Positions 34,979 to 44,839 of a DNA stretch of 64,000 nt are shown here, one piece after another; position 1 is the first letter of the stretch, and every line of letters begins with the position of its first letter. The notes under the pieces were generated by a model that saw only the letters and a list, made by a program, of their open reading frames with translations, ran no database searches and had not been told where the DNA came from. The DNA is from Lotus japonicus (taxonomy: Eukaryota; Streptophyta; Magnoliopsida; Fabales; Fabaceae): contig NC_080046.1 of NCBI RefSeq assembly GCF_012489685.1, positions 35,055,176 to 35,119,175 of the forward strand. The letters run 5' to 3'. The position numbers and the translations under genes are program-made.

Positions 34979-36154
34979 TCAAAGCGTAAACCATATACGT
35001 AAGATAGGTGTGTTTGCACACTCTACAAGAAAAATGGAACATATTATACTAGAATGAGAAAGAATGGTTAGAAAGTTACCATCGTTCTTGCGCTCTCCTC
35101 TGACAAACCCCTCAGCTCTCTCACCGTCCATGGTGTAAACTCTTGCTTTAGCCGCAGGACGCTTTCCACGAGCAATGTTCACGGTTGGCTCCGTCTTGGG
35201 TGCTCTGCACTGATCGGCAGTGTGCCCCATTTTGTTACAATTGTAGCATTTGGGCCTCGTGTCGGGACAAGCATTGGCATAGTGCCCCGGCTCCCCACAT
35301 CTGAAACAGGTCGTCTCCTTCTTCAAAGTCTGATCTCCGGAACCTCCAGCAGCACCCGTCATGGGTCTGTAAGATCCGGAAGTAAATCCTCTTCCAGTAG
35401 GACGCTGATATGGCCCCCTGCTCTGAAGATTTTGAGAGCCCGACCTCATCGGCCCTCCAGTTCCAGCCCGGTTTAGCCTCCGGTCCTTCATCAGTTCCAC
35501 TTCCGTGGCCTTCTCCACCAACGACTGGAATCGCATGATTCCTAGTGGCCTCACTGAGTCCTCAATATCCGGCCTCAGTCCATTAACGAAACGCTTGCAT
35601 ATGTAGCGCTCGTTCACATGGTCATGGAAGAATTGGAAATGCTTCGCCAAAGATTCCAGCTTCGAAGCAAATTCCAGTACAGAAATACCTCCCTGACGGA
35701 GTATCAGAAACTGTGACTCCCGCTCATCCCGAGCACTTGTTGGAAAGTATTTCTCCAAGAATGCGTCCCGGAAAGAGTTCCAGTTAATCTCTTCATGGTT
35801 GGCTTCCATGATTCCCTTGTTGCCTTTCCACCAGTACTCAGCATCGCCGAGCAACAGATAAGTCGCCATGCCCACCTTGGCACCCTCAACAGTCTGTAGT
35901 ACGCCGAATATCTTTTCAACCTCCTGGATCCAGAGATCCGCTTTGTCTGGGTCAGTACCACCAGAGAACTTGGGTGGGTTTTGCCTCCTGAAATCATTGA
36001 GGCCTTTATTCTGGTCCAGAGTTACTTCCCTCTGGCGCTGATGTTGTTCACGTGCTTCTTCAGCAGCACGCCTCATGGCATTATCGTTTGCTTGCGCCGT
36101 CACAGCTTGGGCCATAGTGGCCATCATCTCAGCTAACTGGTTAGTGTTCACCAT
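34979..36154 (-). CDS. gag: Ty3/gypsy Gag-like protein (element E)
   Basis: A 391-aa ORF, close homologue of D's Gag and shorter by a small alanine/glutamine repeat near the N-terminus. Retrotransposon Gag domain spans residues about 55-230. Two CCHC knuckles follow (CFRCGEPGHYANAC and CYNCNKMGHTADQC, near 280-315). The ATG at 36,154 lies about 210 bases inside the 5' LTR, a normal gypsy leader length. As in D, the family sequence stops after ERKNDGNFLTIL and runs into unrelated residues, where the protease motif would follow in an autonomous element. Uninterrupted and recent, it is likely still translatable. Confidence 0.9.
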   Translation of the reverse strand: MVNTNQLAEMMATMAQAVTAQANDNAMRRAAEEAREQHQRQREVTLDQNKGLNDFRRQNPPKFSGGTDPDKADLWIQEVEKIFGVLQTVEGAKVGMATYLLLGDAEYWWKGNKGIMEANHEEINWNSFRDAFLEKYFPTSARDERESQFLILRQGGISVLEFASKLESLAKHFQFFHDHVNERYICKRFVNGLRPDIEDSVRPLGIMRFQSLVEKATEVELMKDRRLNRAGTGGPMRSGSQNLQSRGPYQRPTGRGFTSGSYRPMTGAAGGSGDQTLKKETTCFRCGEPGHYANACPDTRPKCYNCNKMGHTADQCRAPKTEPTVNIARGKRPAAKARVYTMDGERAEGFVRGERKNDGNFLTILSHSSIICSIFLVECANTPILRIWFTL

Positions 36155-36351
36155 GTTCTGTTAAGTTAGACAAACAGTTAGTACTCATCATAAGATAGCA
36201 TTTCCATAACTATACAATATGACTAAGCAATAACTTCAATCAATTTTTAAGCGAAAAATCGCTTGCAGACAATCAATTTTCACTCTTTGCAGAGTCACAC
36301 AACCTAGCACAGAAGACCTATTCCCCAACAACTCCCGAAAGACTCGACCGT

Positions 36352-36363
36352 GCTCTGATACCA
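36352..36363 (-). promoter_or_regulatory. tRNA primer-binding site of element E
   Basis: On the minus strand, three bases after the LTR end, TGGTATCAGAGC. This matches the 3' end of initiator methionine tRNA used by many plant gypsy and copia elements. Confidence 0.9.
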
Positions 36364-37690
36364 CATTGTAACACCCCGATTTCGGTGGCGTCACTTTAGT
36401 AACCAAAAGTAAACTTAATGCGAAAAAACGTGAATATATATTTTTTTTTTGATTATAACTAAGACAAGACTGAAATAAATAAAACCCAAGTGCGAAAAGT
36501 AATAAAACTAATATACAATATATAAACAGCCCCCGCTGTAAGTAGCAACCTCGTCACGAGTGAACCTCCAGTGACGGGTAATAGAAGAGTAGCGCCCGTA
36601 GGCAAAAGTACAAACCAAAAGAAAAGGTTAAGTGTCCGCAACACTATCCCTCAAAATGAGAATAAGCTGGCCCATCGGCCTGAAACAAGACTTCCTAAGT
36701 CCAACCAACTCTCTGTGATTCCCGTAACGAAACCACACAAAAAGCTATAGGTGGGAAACTACCCTGTCCCGAATGAAACAAATGATGTTCAGAGCTAAGA
36801 CTCTACTCCTACACTAATCCCATCTCGAGGAGCTCACACTAACACTCAATCCTACATGCTAGCGTGATCGTCGTCCGAATCTGAATCCAGAACGACTAAG
36901 TCTAGGTACATCCTCCGTCCTCCGCTCGCTATCGCGATGCGCTCCTGTTCCAGCATCCCAACTCTAGTTTCCCCCGAAGGGTGAACCGTCGTGAACTAGT
37001 CCGCCAAAGACATCTGACAAAGGGCGTTTGTTCGCCAAAGCACACACAGAAGACGCGAGGGTCAACTCCAAAGAATTATGTAAATAATAGCAAGGATAGA
37101 TACAGATAATAGGATAGCCACTTAGGCTTTTAGCTAGGGATAACATCCTAGGGTTGCATATCTCATGATGAATATAAACGACGATAAATCACAGTTAACA
37201 TGCCTCAAATAGAATTAACAAGTATCAAACACACTCATCACTAAGTCAGTATGCATGTTGCATGAAATGATATGCAGGTTAACCCAGTTAACCACATGCA
37301 TTCCGGAAAGGGATGGACATCAAACGGATCAGCCCTAACACCAGCCACGGTGGAACCATTTCGGCCCGCGTGCCTCTTACACCACACAAAGGTAGCCAGA
37401 TCAGCAGTAAACCCGTAGGTCTGCCATTTCGGTCTGCTACAAGAGACGTCTACAAACGCTCTTCCACGGCATTCCGGGTCTTATGACCATTTTGGAAACC
37501 GACGAGGTCCAGAGTACGTCCTGTGTTAATACCTCATTAATGTTGCATGAATGCAAGATGATTAGTCAATCAACGTCTCCGATCTCACTCGACACGTCGC
37601 CACGTGTTCTAGCTAAATTAATGTCTCTAAAAGCTTACCCTAAGGTAAAGTCGATTCTGCGACAAAAGACACACTTCACAACAACACATA

Positions 37691-37849
37691 GCTGCTCCAA
37701 CAGCACAACAACAAACGCTGCTCCAACAGCACAACAACAAACGCTGCTCCAACAGCACAACAACAAACGCTGCTCCAACAGCACAACAACAAACGCTGCT
37801 CCAACAGCACGACAACAAACGCTGCTCCAACAGCACAACCACGACAAAC
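37691..37849 (-). repeat. Minisatellite, 6 units of 26 bp, in E's 5' LTR
   Basis: Same copy number and same variant positions as the repeat in the 3' LTR, as expected for LTRs made identical by reverse transcription. Confidence 0.95.
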
Positions 37850-39364
37850 TCAACACTTGGATCCGACGACACTCCTCGTTTTTCCAAAACTATGATTTGC
37901 ATCGAAAGCCTCCTTTCGAGATTTATACCATTACTTAAAGATTTAGAGGTTATTTAAGGTCTTATGAGTTTTCTTTATAAAATAGATTTCATTTTGTCTT
38001 ATCGCAAGTCTTATACATTTTCAGGATCTCCCAATCCCAAGTCGCTTCCAGAGGATGTCTCGATCCACTAAACAAAATTAAGGCCCGAACCTCGTTCGTC
38101 CTATCAAACTTTCTCAAAACTCTCAAAATAAATCGGCATGACCTGCCCGCTATTCTCACCATTCAGAATCTCAGATTCCAGTGCAGAGCATATTTAAATC
38201 ATCACAATCAACAACATGTCATATATCGAAGAATCTCATCATAAACACTTAGCACTTAGCATATAAAGCATGCACCACACATCCTAGATTACCCACTTAG
38301 CACATAGCATGTAAGTCAATCTCAAAAACATTCAGTAGATGAATCATCTACATTGTCAGCCGAAGCCTCAGAAAACATTTTCCAATCACACACAATCCAG
38401 TGCATAAACAGTAAACAATGTCGAAACATCGACCCTAGGCATTAACTAGAGATTCAGTGAGAAGCCCTCACCTGAAAGTTCTCCAGAATGATCAACTAGT
38501 GCTTCCTCGCTCTCAAAGTGTTGGTCCTCGGGGAAATCCTCAAAAGCACCTTTACAATAAAATCACAGAATACTATCAGAATCTATCGGAAACTAAGCTA
38601 TCGATACTTACTAAGGTTACTCGAAGTAATCTATAACCTAAGGTACGATAAACTAGCGCGAAAGACAAGTTTTCGGAAAAGGAAATTTTCCTCCTCCCCC
38701 CTAATAGGGCTCGGCCACTTTGTGCAATTATGGGGCTCGATTTTTCTTCGATCAAACTTGGTTCCTATGCTTTCATAAGCCGTAACTAAGGGTATTCTGA
38801 ACTCGGAAAAATTATCGGATCAAAAACTGTCGCAGGGGTATTTTGGTCATGATTTTTAACTTAGGATTTTTCAAAACTGAAATCCCAAAAATAAAATTTT
38901 GCAGGGATGTCACCAACGACGTTTATGACAACTAATCCTACTAGCACTAAGCTAAGGCGATAGTTTTCAGCCTAAAGGTTGAAGCTTTACACCAAAAACT
39001 CCAAAAATGGGTATTTTAGGCTCAAATTGATTCCGGCGGAATTCCGGCGACATAACGGAAAATCTAACCCGGCAGAAGTGATCTTGGGCGCATAAGGAAG
39101 AGGTTTAGAATCAGAAATGAAAGATTCAGGATAGTTTTGTAAAAACCCATAAACTATCCGCTCAGAAAACTCTACAGAAAAGCTATGGAAAAAGCGATCA
39201 GAGGTAAGGATTAGCGACTATACCTCGAAGCCTTGAAGTAGCAACTGATTGATCGACGATCAAGCAAACGATGAAGAAAAACTCTTCTTCCTTCTTCCTT
39301 GTTCTTGGCCGCGGTTTTGGGAGAGAAAATGGAGGAGAATTTGTGTTTTTCTTCCTTTCTTTGC

Positions 39365-39410
39365 TATATATAAAGGTTGGAAATTCGCGGGAAAATGAAA
39401 GTTTCGCGAA
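39365..39410 (-). promoter_or_regulatory. Promoter block of E's 5' LTR: E2F-like sites plus TATA
   Basis: On the minus strand TTCGCGAA (39,410-39,403) and TTTTCCCGCGAA (39,395-39,384) precede TATATATAG-like sequence (39,373-39,365). The identical block in the 3' LTR is at 32,756-32,711. Confidence 0.6.
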
Positions 39411-41704
39411 TCTGATTTTTCCGACTTCATTCTCCATGAATTAATAGATATGTTTTGGCAAAAGAGTTCCAAAACTATAAAGAGGTCTCCTTGTATTTTT
39501 GGCAACTAAAGCATAGTCGGTATAAAACTATTTTACCCGATAAGTTGCTTTTTGCATCGAATGTCGGAATGGAAAACTTCCTTCGGAAGAAATATTGAAA
39601 TCATCAAGAGAAATGGGTGTACGCGTGTGGAATATTCATTTGAAGCTCTGAATAGAAAAAGTCTTCATTGTCGAGAAATTCTAGGGTTTTGAAATACCAG
39701 GGATTCGGTTTCGGCAAACTTCCGATGATTGGAATCGGACGTTCGTAGATCCTAGAGTTTCGCCTCGAAACGATTGTGATATATGGAAAAAGAGAAGTTC
39801 TAACATTTCTCTGAAGATTTTTGGAATTAACTTCCGTCGTGCCTAAAAGTGAAAATTAGCTATATACTAGGGTTTCTGACCTAGGTTTAAGCGTAAAACG
39901 ATCGTGCTATAACTTTTATCGACTTCAATACGAACCTCAGACTTTTCCTGAACTTTCTCCTTCATACATTTATTTCATTTACTAAACTCTTGTTCAGGTT
40001 TCCCTTCGCCATGCATCAAACCTACTGGTGAATAAGAATTTATTCACTTGGTATAAACTGAAAAACTTGGGCCTTACAGTGGACACCACGGGGGTGAGCC
40101 ACGGTGACGAGAGGAGGTCACCGAGTAAATTGGTACTCTTGTTGTTGGGGTTTATGTCGTAGGGTCGACATTAAACCCTTGAGTTTTGAAATTGAGATTA
40201 AAGCTAAACACTTGCGTTGTGAGGACGATTCGATGTTTGGCTAACCATATTGCATCATGCATACATTCGAGGTTTGTACGATCGAAAGATTGGGCCTCGG
40301 TGAAGTTGGGACGGCTTCACGAAGGTTGGGACGGCCTTCATCGAAGAACACTTGGATGTATCTTCGGCATAGCGGGCAGAGTGGTACGACCTAGGGTGGT
40401 TGGGACTAATCTGACTATGCATGGGTTTGTAAGCGACACCCGAGAAGAGTTGTCGACACTAGGCCGGTGTAGGGCAGACTCGTGGTGCCCATCCCAAACA
40501 ACAATCCGGATCATTTGAAACACATTGCAAGCATACATGCACCCTAACTGGAATTGTGTGATATTGTCTATTGAATTGTTGATTAGAGCCTTGATAACAT
40601 GCTAAGTATATACCTTAGGATATGCAACTGAGAACCTATATAAGTATATACCCCTTTTGTCGCATGTTGATTGTATATCTATTGTATACTGTGAGTTGAC
40701 AATCGTGCCTTGGCTTTGGTTGTATGTTTATGTTTGGGCGGTCGGCCTGCTGCCAGACGACGAAAGGAGGTGATGTGAGCAGATGCTACTCAAAGAATAG
40801 AGTCGGGTGTAGGGCTAGAGCCTTTGGGTAGAAAAGCTTGTCATTATTGGTTTAAGCTTGCAGGATCATTTTATGATTTGTATTTGAGGTTTTGGGTAGG
40901 TTCTGGTGCGTTGCTTTCCTATGGTTACCCCGTGTGGAAATCATAGGGAGTATATCGGATCTATGGAGTCATTGCATAGTGAGTCCGTTGTTGGATCTTA
41001 GTTTATTTGTCATGTATTTTATGTTGTGCCTTGATCGAGGCCAGATGTAAATTATTTACGGTTGGGAGTATGCACTACATATTTTAGAAACACTTCGAAA
41101 AGGAAAAAAAAATATACTCACATTTATAAATCCCTTTTGGAAAAGATTGCATATTTACTTTAACGTGTTACTACCGTGGCACCCGAAAATCGGGGTGTTA
41201 CAGTCTGCACACCCGCCTTATGGCGAGAGTGTCCAGAAAAGGCTAATTCCGCTCTCAAAGCACTGTTTAAGCGAAATTCTAAATCCTTGGAAAAATAAGA
41301 AGTTCTCTTTATTTTTCAGTCGACCAGCGTTTCATTTCGGAACTCTGGACTGGACGCACAATAGGTTTCATTTCTCGGAAGTCTGACGACGCTAAATTCT
41401 ATTCTCTAAAAACTTCAAATTCAGACGCTGAATGAAGACTTTTTTCTATTCGGAGCTTCTAACGAAGTTTTCATCCGCTTAGCCAGATTTCTTTCGACGT
41501 TTCCAATCTTTCTTCAGAACGAAGTTTTGTCATCCGACTTTCACAGCAAAAAGTAGTTTTTCATGGCATTTTAGCTCACACCACTTTTGGATCGTTTTCT
41601 TCAAATTCAAGAGACTTGTTTTGAGTTCTGGAATTCTGTCGCCAGAGTCTCGCTTAGAATTCACCGATGAACGTGCTGCAAAAATCGGAATTGCGAAATA
41701 TTCA

Positions 41705-41734
41705 TTTTCCCGCGATTTCACTCTCCTATAAATA
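41705..41734 (+). promoter_or_regulatory. Promoter block of A's 3' LTR: E2F-like site plus TATA
   Basis: TTTTCCCGCGA (41,705-41,715) lies 11 bases before TATAAATA (41,727-41,734), in the same arrangement as in D and E. Confidence 0.55.
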
Positions 41735-43913
41735 GAAAAAAAAACACAAAAACTTGCCATTTCTTGTGGGTGTGGCCGCGAGCTTGAGGAGGAGAGGGAG
41801 AGGAGAGAACTTCGTCGTTTCTTGACCGATCTTCGAGCTGTTCGTCTCTACTTCACGGCACAGAGGTAATCTACTCATTTCTTACCTCTGATCGTTCTTT
41901 TATATCGCGTTTCTTTATCTCTTTCTGAGCTCCTAGTTTCGAGCTTTTCGTAAAATTGTTCGATTTTCCCGATTTTTCTTTTGAACTACCTTCTATAATT
42001 ACCCAACAAGCTAAATCACTTGCGATGCGCGCCGATTTTGCTCGAGTCGCCAAAGATCTGAAAAACGCTATAAAAACCCATTTTACTCACATATTGAAAC
42101 TTTACCTTCAAAAAGTCGCAATCCGACTTAGTGCCCTTAGGATTAGTTGCTATAAATGTCGTTGTGAACGACCCTATCAAATTTGTTTTTCAAAGTTTCG
42201 ACTTTGAGTTTTTAAACCTTAATTTTGGACCAAAGTGCCCCTAACTAGTCGTAATCCAAACCGTTCGTCCTAAAATTTTTCCGACAGTTTCCTTACCCTA
42301 GTTCTACCCTAAAACTACATAGGAATTAAATTAGATCGAAGAAAAAGCGCCGGAACCCCTATTTCTAGAGAGTGGTCGAGAGCATGTTTAAGGGGGGGGG
42401 GGGAGAATTTCGTTTTCACGATAACTCGTCCTCTCGTGCTCGATTGTTGTACTCCGAAGCTTCATACGCTTTGTCTATCGTTAGTTAACCTTGTTATGAT
42501 CGAATTGATTGTGTTTGGATTGATTATCGCTTTGTTTGCTCCAAGGTTCAATCGAAGGAACTTGGGATGGTACCGGGCTAGCTTGTGAGGAAAACCTACA
42601 CCGCGAGACTGGAACAACTCGAGGTTAGGGCAACTTACTTACTAGCTATTCTATTGTAGGCGTCAATAAATTCGACATTAATATTGCATTGAATATTGTT
42701 TATCGCTTTGAACTGGAAAATGTTTTCTTAAGGCTTCGGCCGAGTGAACTGATATGAGACGTGTGTCTCCGTTTTCTAAGAGGCTTCGGTCGTTTACTGG
42801 TTTTCGTCTTATGATTTCCGCACTGAATTATTATTATATTGCTTCTTATAGCTTGAGATATTGATATTGTTATCGAATTGTGTGCTTTGACGCGATTGCG
42901 GAGTGTAGGACAATTGAATTGATTCGATTTGATCATTCGGGTTGAAATAATAATCCTAGGCAGGTCCTGACCCGAGGTCTGAGATCTAGCCCTTCCTGAA
43001 ATACTTATACTTTTCCCGGGGTTTACACATGGGGGATTTTGGGGACTTTGATTAGTTAGAACATGTAACCTGATAATTCATGAAACTTAGATTTTGACAA
43101 TAAACCTCATAATTGAATTAACTCAACTCGAAACTCTTTAGTTAATTAACGATGACCTTAGGGAAACTTAGGAAATGGAAATGATTGTGAAATACGGGAA
43201 TAAGTCGACAAGCCTTGACTTGAGCAAAAACTGAGCGTGGGTGATACCCTTCTCGCTCGTTGAGTCGTTAGCTTGACCGTCAAGGGGATTAGTCAACATA
43301 ATTAATAAGGGAAATAAGTGCTTCCTAGCACTTCGTAAATTATTTGAGGGTCGCCCTGGGGGTGAACTATAGTGACCAGGGAAATGTCACTGAGTGCTTC
43401 ATGTACTCTGGCTTTTCACAGCCTAATCGCAAGACGACTCTGACCTTCGGGTACTTTTAAATTGAAATTGTAGTTAAACACGTACGTGCGAGGACGATTC
43501 GATGTTTGGCTAACCATATTGCATCATGTATACATTCGGGGCTTGGGACGATCAAAAGATCGGGCTTCGCTGAAGTTGGGACGACTTCGGTCGGCTTCAC
43601 GAAGGTTGGGACGGTCGCAAGACTGGCCTTCATCGAAGAACACCAAGAGTGTATCTTTGACATAGCGGGCAAAAATGGTTCAACCTGGAGGGGTTAGAAT
43701 TGATCCGGCTATGCATGGGTTTGTAAGCGACACCCGAGCGGAAATGGTTACACACTAGGCCAGTGGTGACTGACTCGATGGTGCCCATCCCAAACAAACT
43801 GTCCGGATCATTTTGAATTGCATTTCACGCATACATGTACCCTAACTGGAATCGCGTGTTCTTTGCATTATTGAATTATTGTTAGAGCCGATAACATGCT
43901 AGGAATATATATA

Positions 43914-43914
<1 letters not shown>

Positions 43915-43945
<31 letters not shown>
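43915..43945. repeat. (TA)n microsatellite in A's LTR
   Basis: About 15 uninterrupted AT/TA units. Confidence 0.9.
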
Positions 43946-43947
<2 letters not shown>

Positions 43948-44648
43948 TATGTTGTTTGTATATTTACTCTATTTCGTGAGTTGACCCTAGCACCTTGGCT
44001 TTGGTTGTATGTTTGTGTTTGGGCGGTCGGCCTGCTGCCAGAAGTTCGACAGCTAGTTCGAGATGATTCATCTCTAGGGGAGGACCAGGAGCGTAGCGAC
44101 TACTACTAAACCATTCAGCGAGGACCCAGACGGAATGCATAATCAGATGAGGGTCGATGGTAGAAGTGTAGGGTATGGGTGTATAGAGTCTTTCAAGGTT
44201 AGGTGTTATTGTTATAGCTCTAACTAGTCGAGTTTATATTTGGGGCAGGGAAGGTCCCCAACATATTACTTTTTGTGTGGCTCTCTGTCATGGGGATCAC
44301 AGAGAGTAGTCGGACATTAGGAGGTCTGGAGGAGGCCGTTTTGGGCTGACTCTCTCATGTTTTTGGAGGACTGTACTTATAACCTCTCACTTGATTTCTG
44401 GACTTGAACTTATTCTGCCTTCGAGCTCACTTTCTGTCACTTGCTGTTACTCGTGACACTTTGGGATTACAGCAGGGCTGTAATAGTATTGTAAATTAGT
44501 TTATGTTTATCGCGTCTTGGGTTGTGTCTCTATCTTTAAAGTGTCTTTATTTCAAAAAGGAAACAAACCAACGGAAAAAAATACTTGCTTTTCCGCTTAA
44601 AGTATATTTTGAGTTACTAAAGTGACACCCGGAAATCGGGGTGTTACA

Positions 44649-44839
44649 GTGAGCACTCTGTTTTTCTTTTTAAAATTAAACGTGCGAGGGTAAGAAACGG
44701 GAATGTGATGATAGTATTTTTAGGCAATGTCCCTAATTCTTGTTGTTGTGTAAAGCTTGATTTCCCTAAATTGATTTCCCTAATTCATGAGATATATTAA
44801 GAATTCTGATTTCGGTCTGTTTTTTATTTTAGGAAGGTC
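44649..44839 (+). other. 5' flank of the hAT gene, cut by LTR A
   Basis: Looks like the hAT element's leader/first intron. The left inverted terminal repeat is not seen; it was probably lost to, or separated by, insertion of element A. Confidence 0.45.

Larger units (their letters stand above)
29714..40078 (-). mobile_element. Element E: complete gag-only chromovirus derivative, 10.4 kb
   Basis: A full minus-strand LTR retrotransposon: 5' LTR 40,078-36,367, primer site, leader, gag, degenerate interior, integrase-tail remnant, purine tract, 3' LTR 33,424-29,714. A perfect 5-bp target duplication GTGGA lies at 29,709-29,713 and 40,079-40,083. It encodes Gag only, so it must rely on enzymes from another element. 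The LTRs differ by only about eight to ten bases that I could spot over 3.7 kb, so insertion was recent. Confidence 0.95.
36367..40078 (-). repeat. 5' LTR of element E (3,712 bp)
   Basis: The promoter LTR of the element, bounded by TG...CA and directly followed by the tRNA primer site. One base longer than the 3' LTR. It contains the E2F-like block, TATA and 26-bp minisatellite. Confidence 0.95.
29600..40200 (+). repeat. About 117-bp tandem duplication in LTR F, split by element E
   Basis: CCACGGTGACGAGAG and flanking bases occur at about 29,600-29,713 and again at about 40,087-40,200. Once E is removed, the two copies are adjacent. E inserted almost exactly at their boundary. Confidence 0.7.
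25742..41202 (+). repeat. Solo LTR F (about 5.1 kb) with TSD GTCTG, interrupted by element E
   Basis: Starts TGTAAGACCCG at 25,742 and ends CGGGGTGTTACA at 41,202. GTCTG flanks both ends (25,737-25,741 and 41,203-41,207). Removing E and its extra TSD copy (29,714-40,083) leaves about 5,091 bases. It includes a CT-rich leader region (about 26,200-26,600) and long AT-rich non-coding stretches. Between 28,900 and 29,713 and after 40,084 it aligns with A's LTR (GGCTTCGGCCGAGTGAACT, GGACGATTCGATGTTTGGC), so it is a longer-LTR relative. Confidence 0.88.
25576..44648 (+). repeat. 3' LTR of chromovirus A, split by solo LTR F (and by E inside F)
   Basis: Two pieces, about 25,576-25,741 and 41,208-44,648, together about 3.6 kb. 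They align with the start and remainder of the D/E LTRs. The first few LTR bases are missing at the inverted-repeat junction. The end is GGAAATCGGGGTGTTACA at 44,648. It carries a TATA box at 41,727-41,734 with an E2F-like site, a short repeat zone at 43,566-43,640 and a (TA)n tract. Confidence 0.75.
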
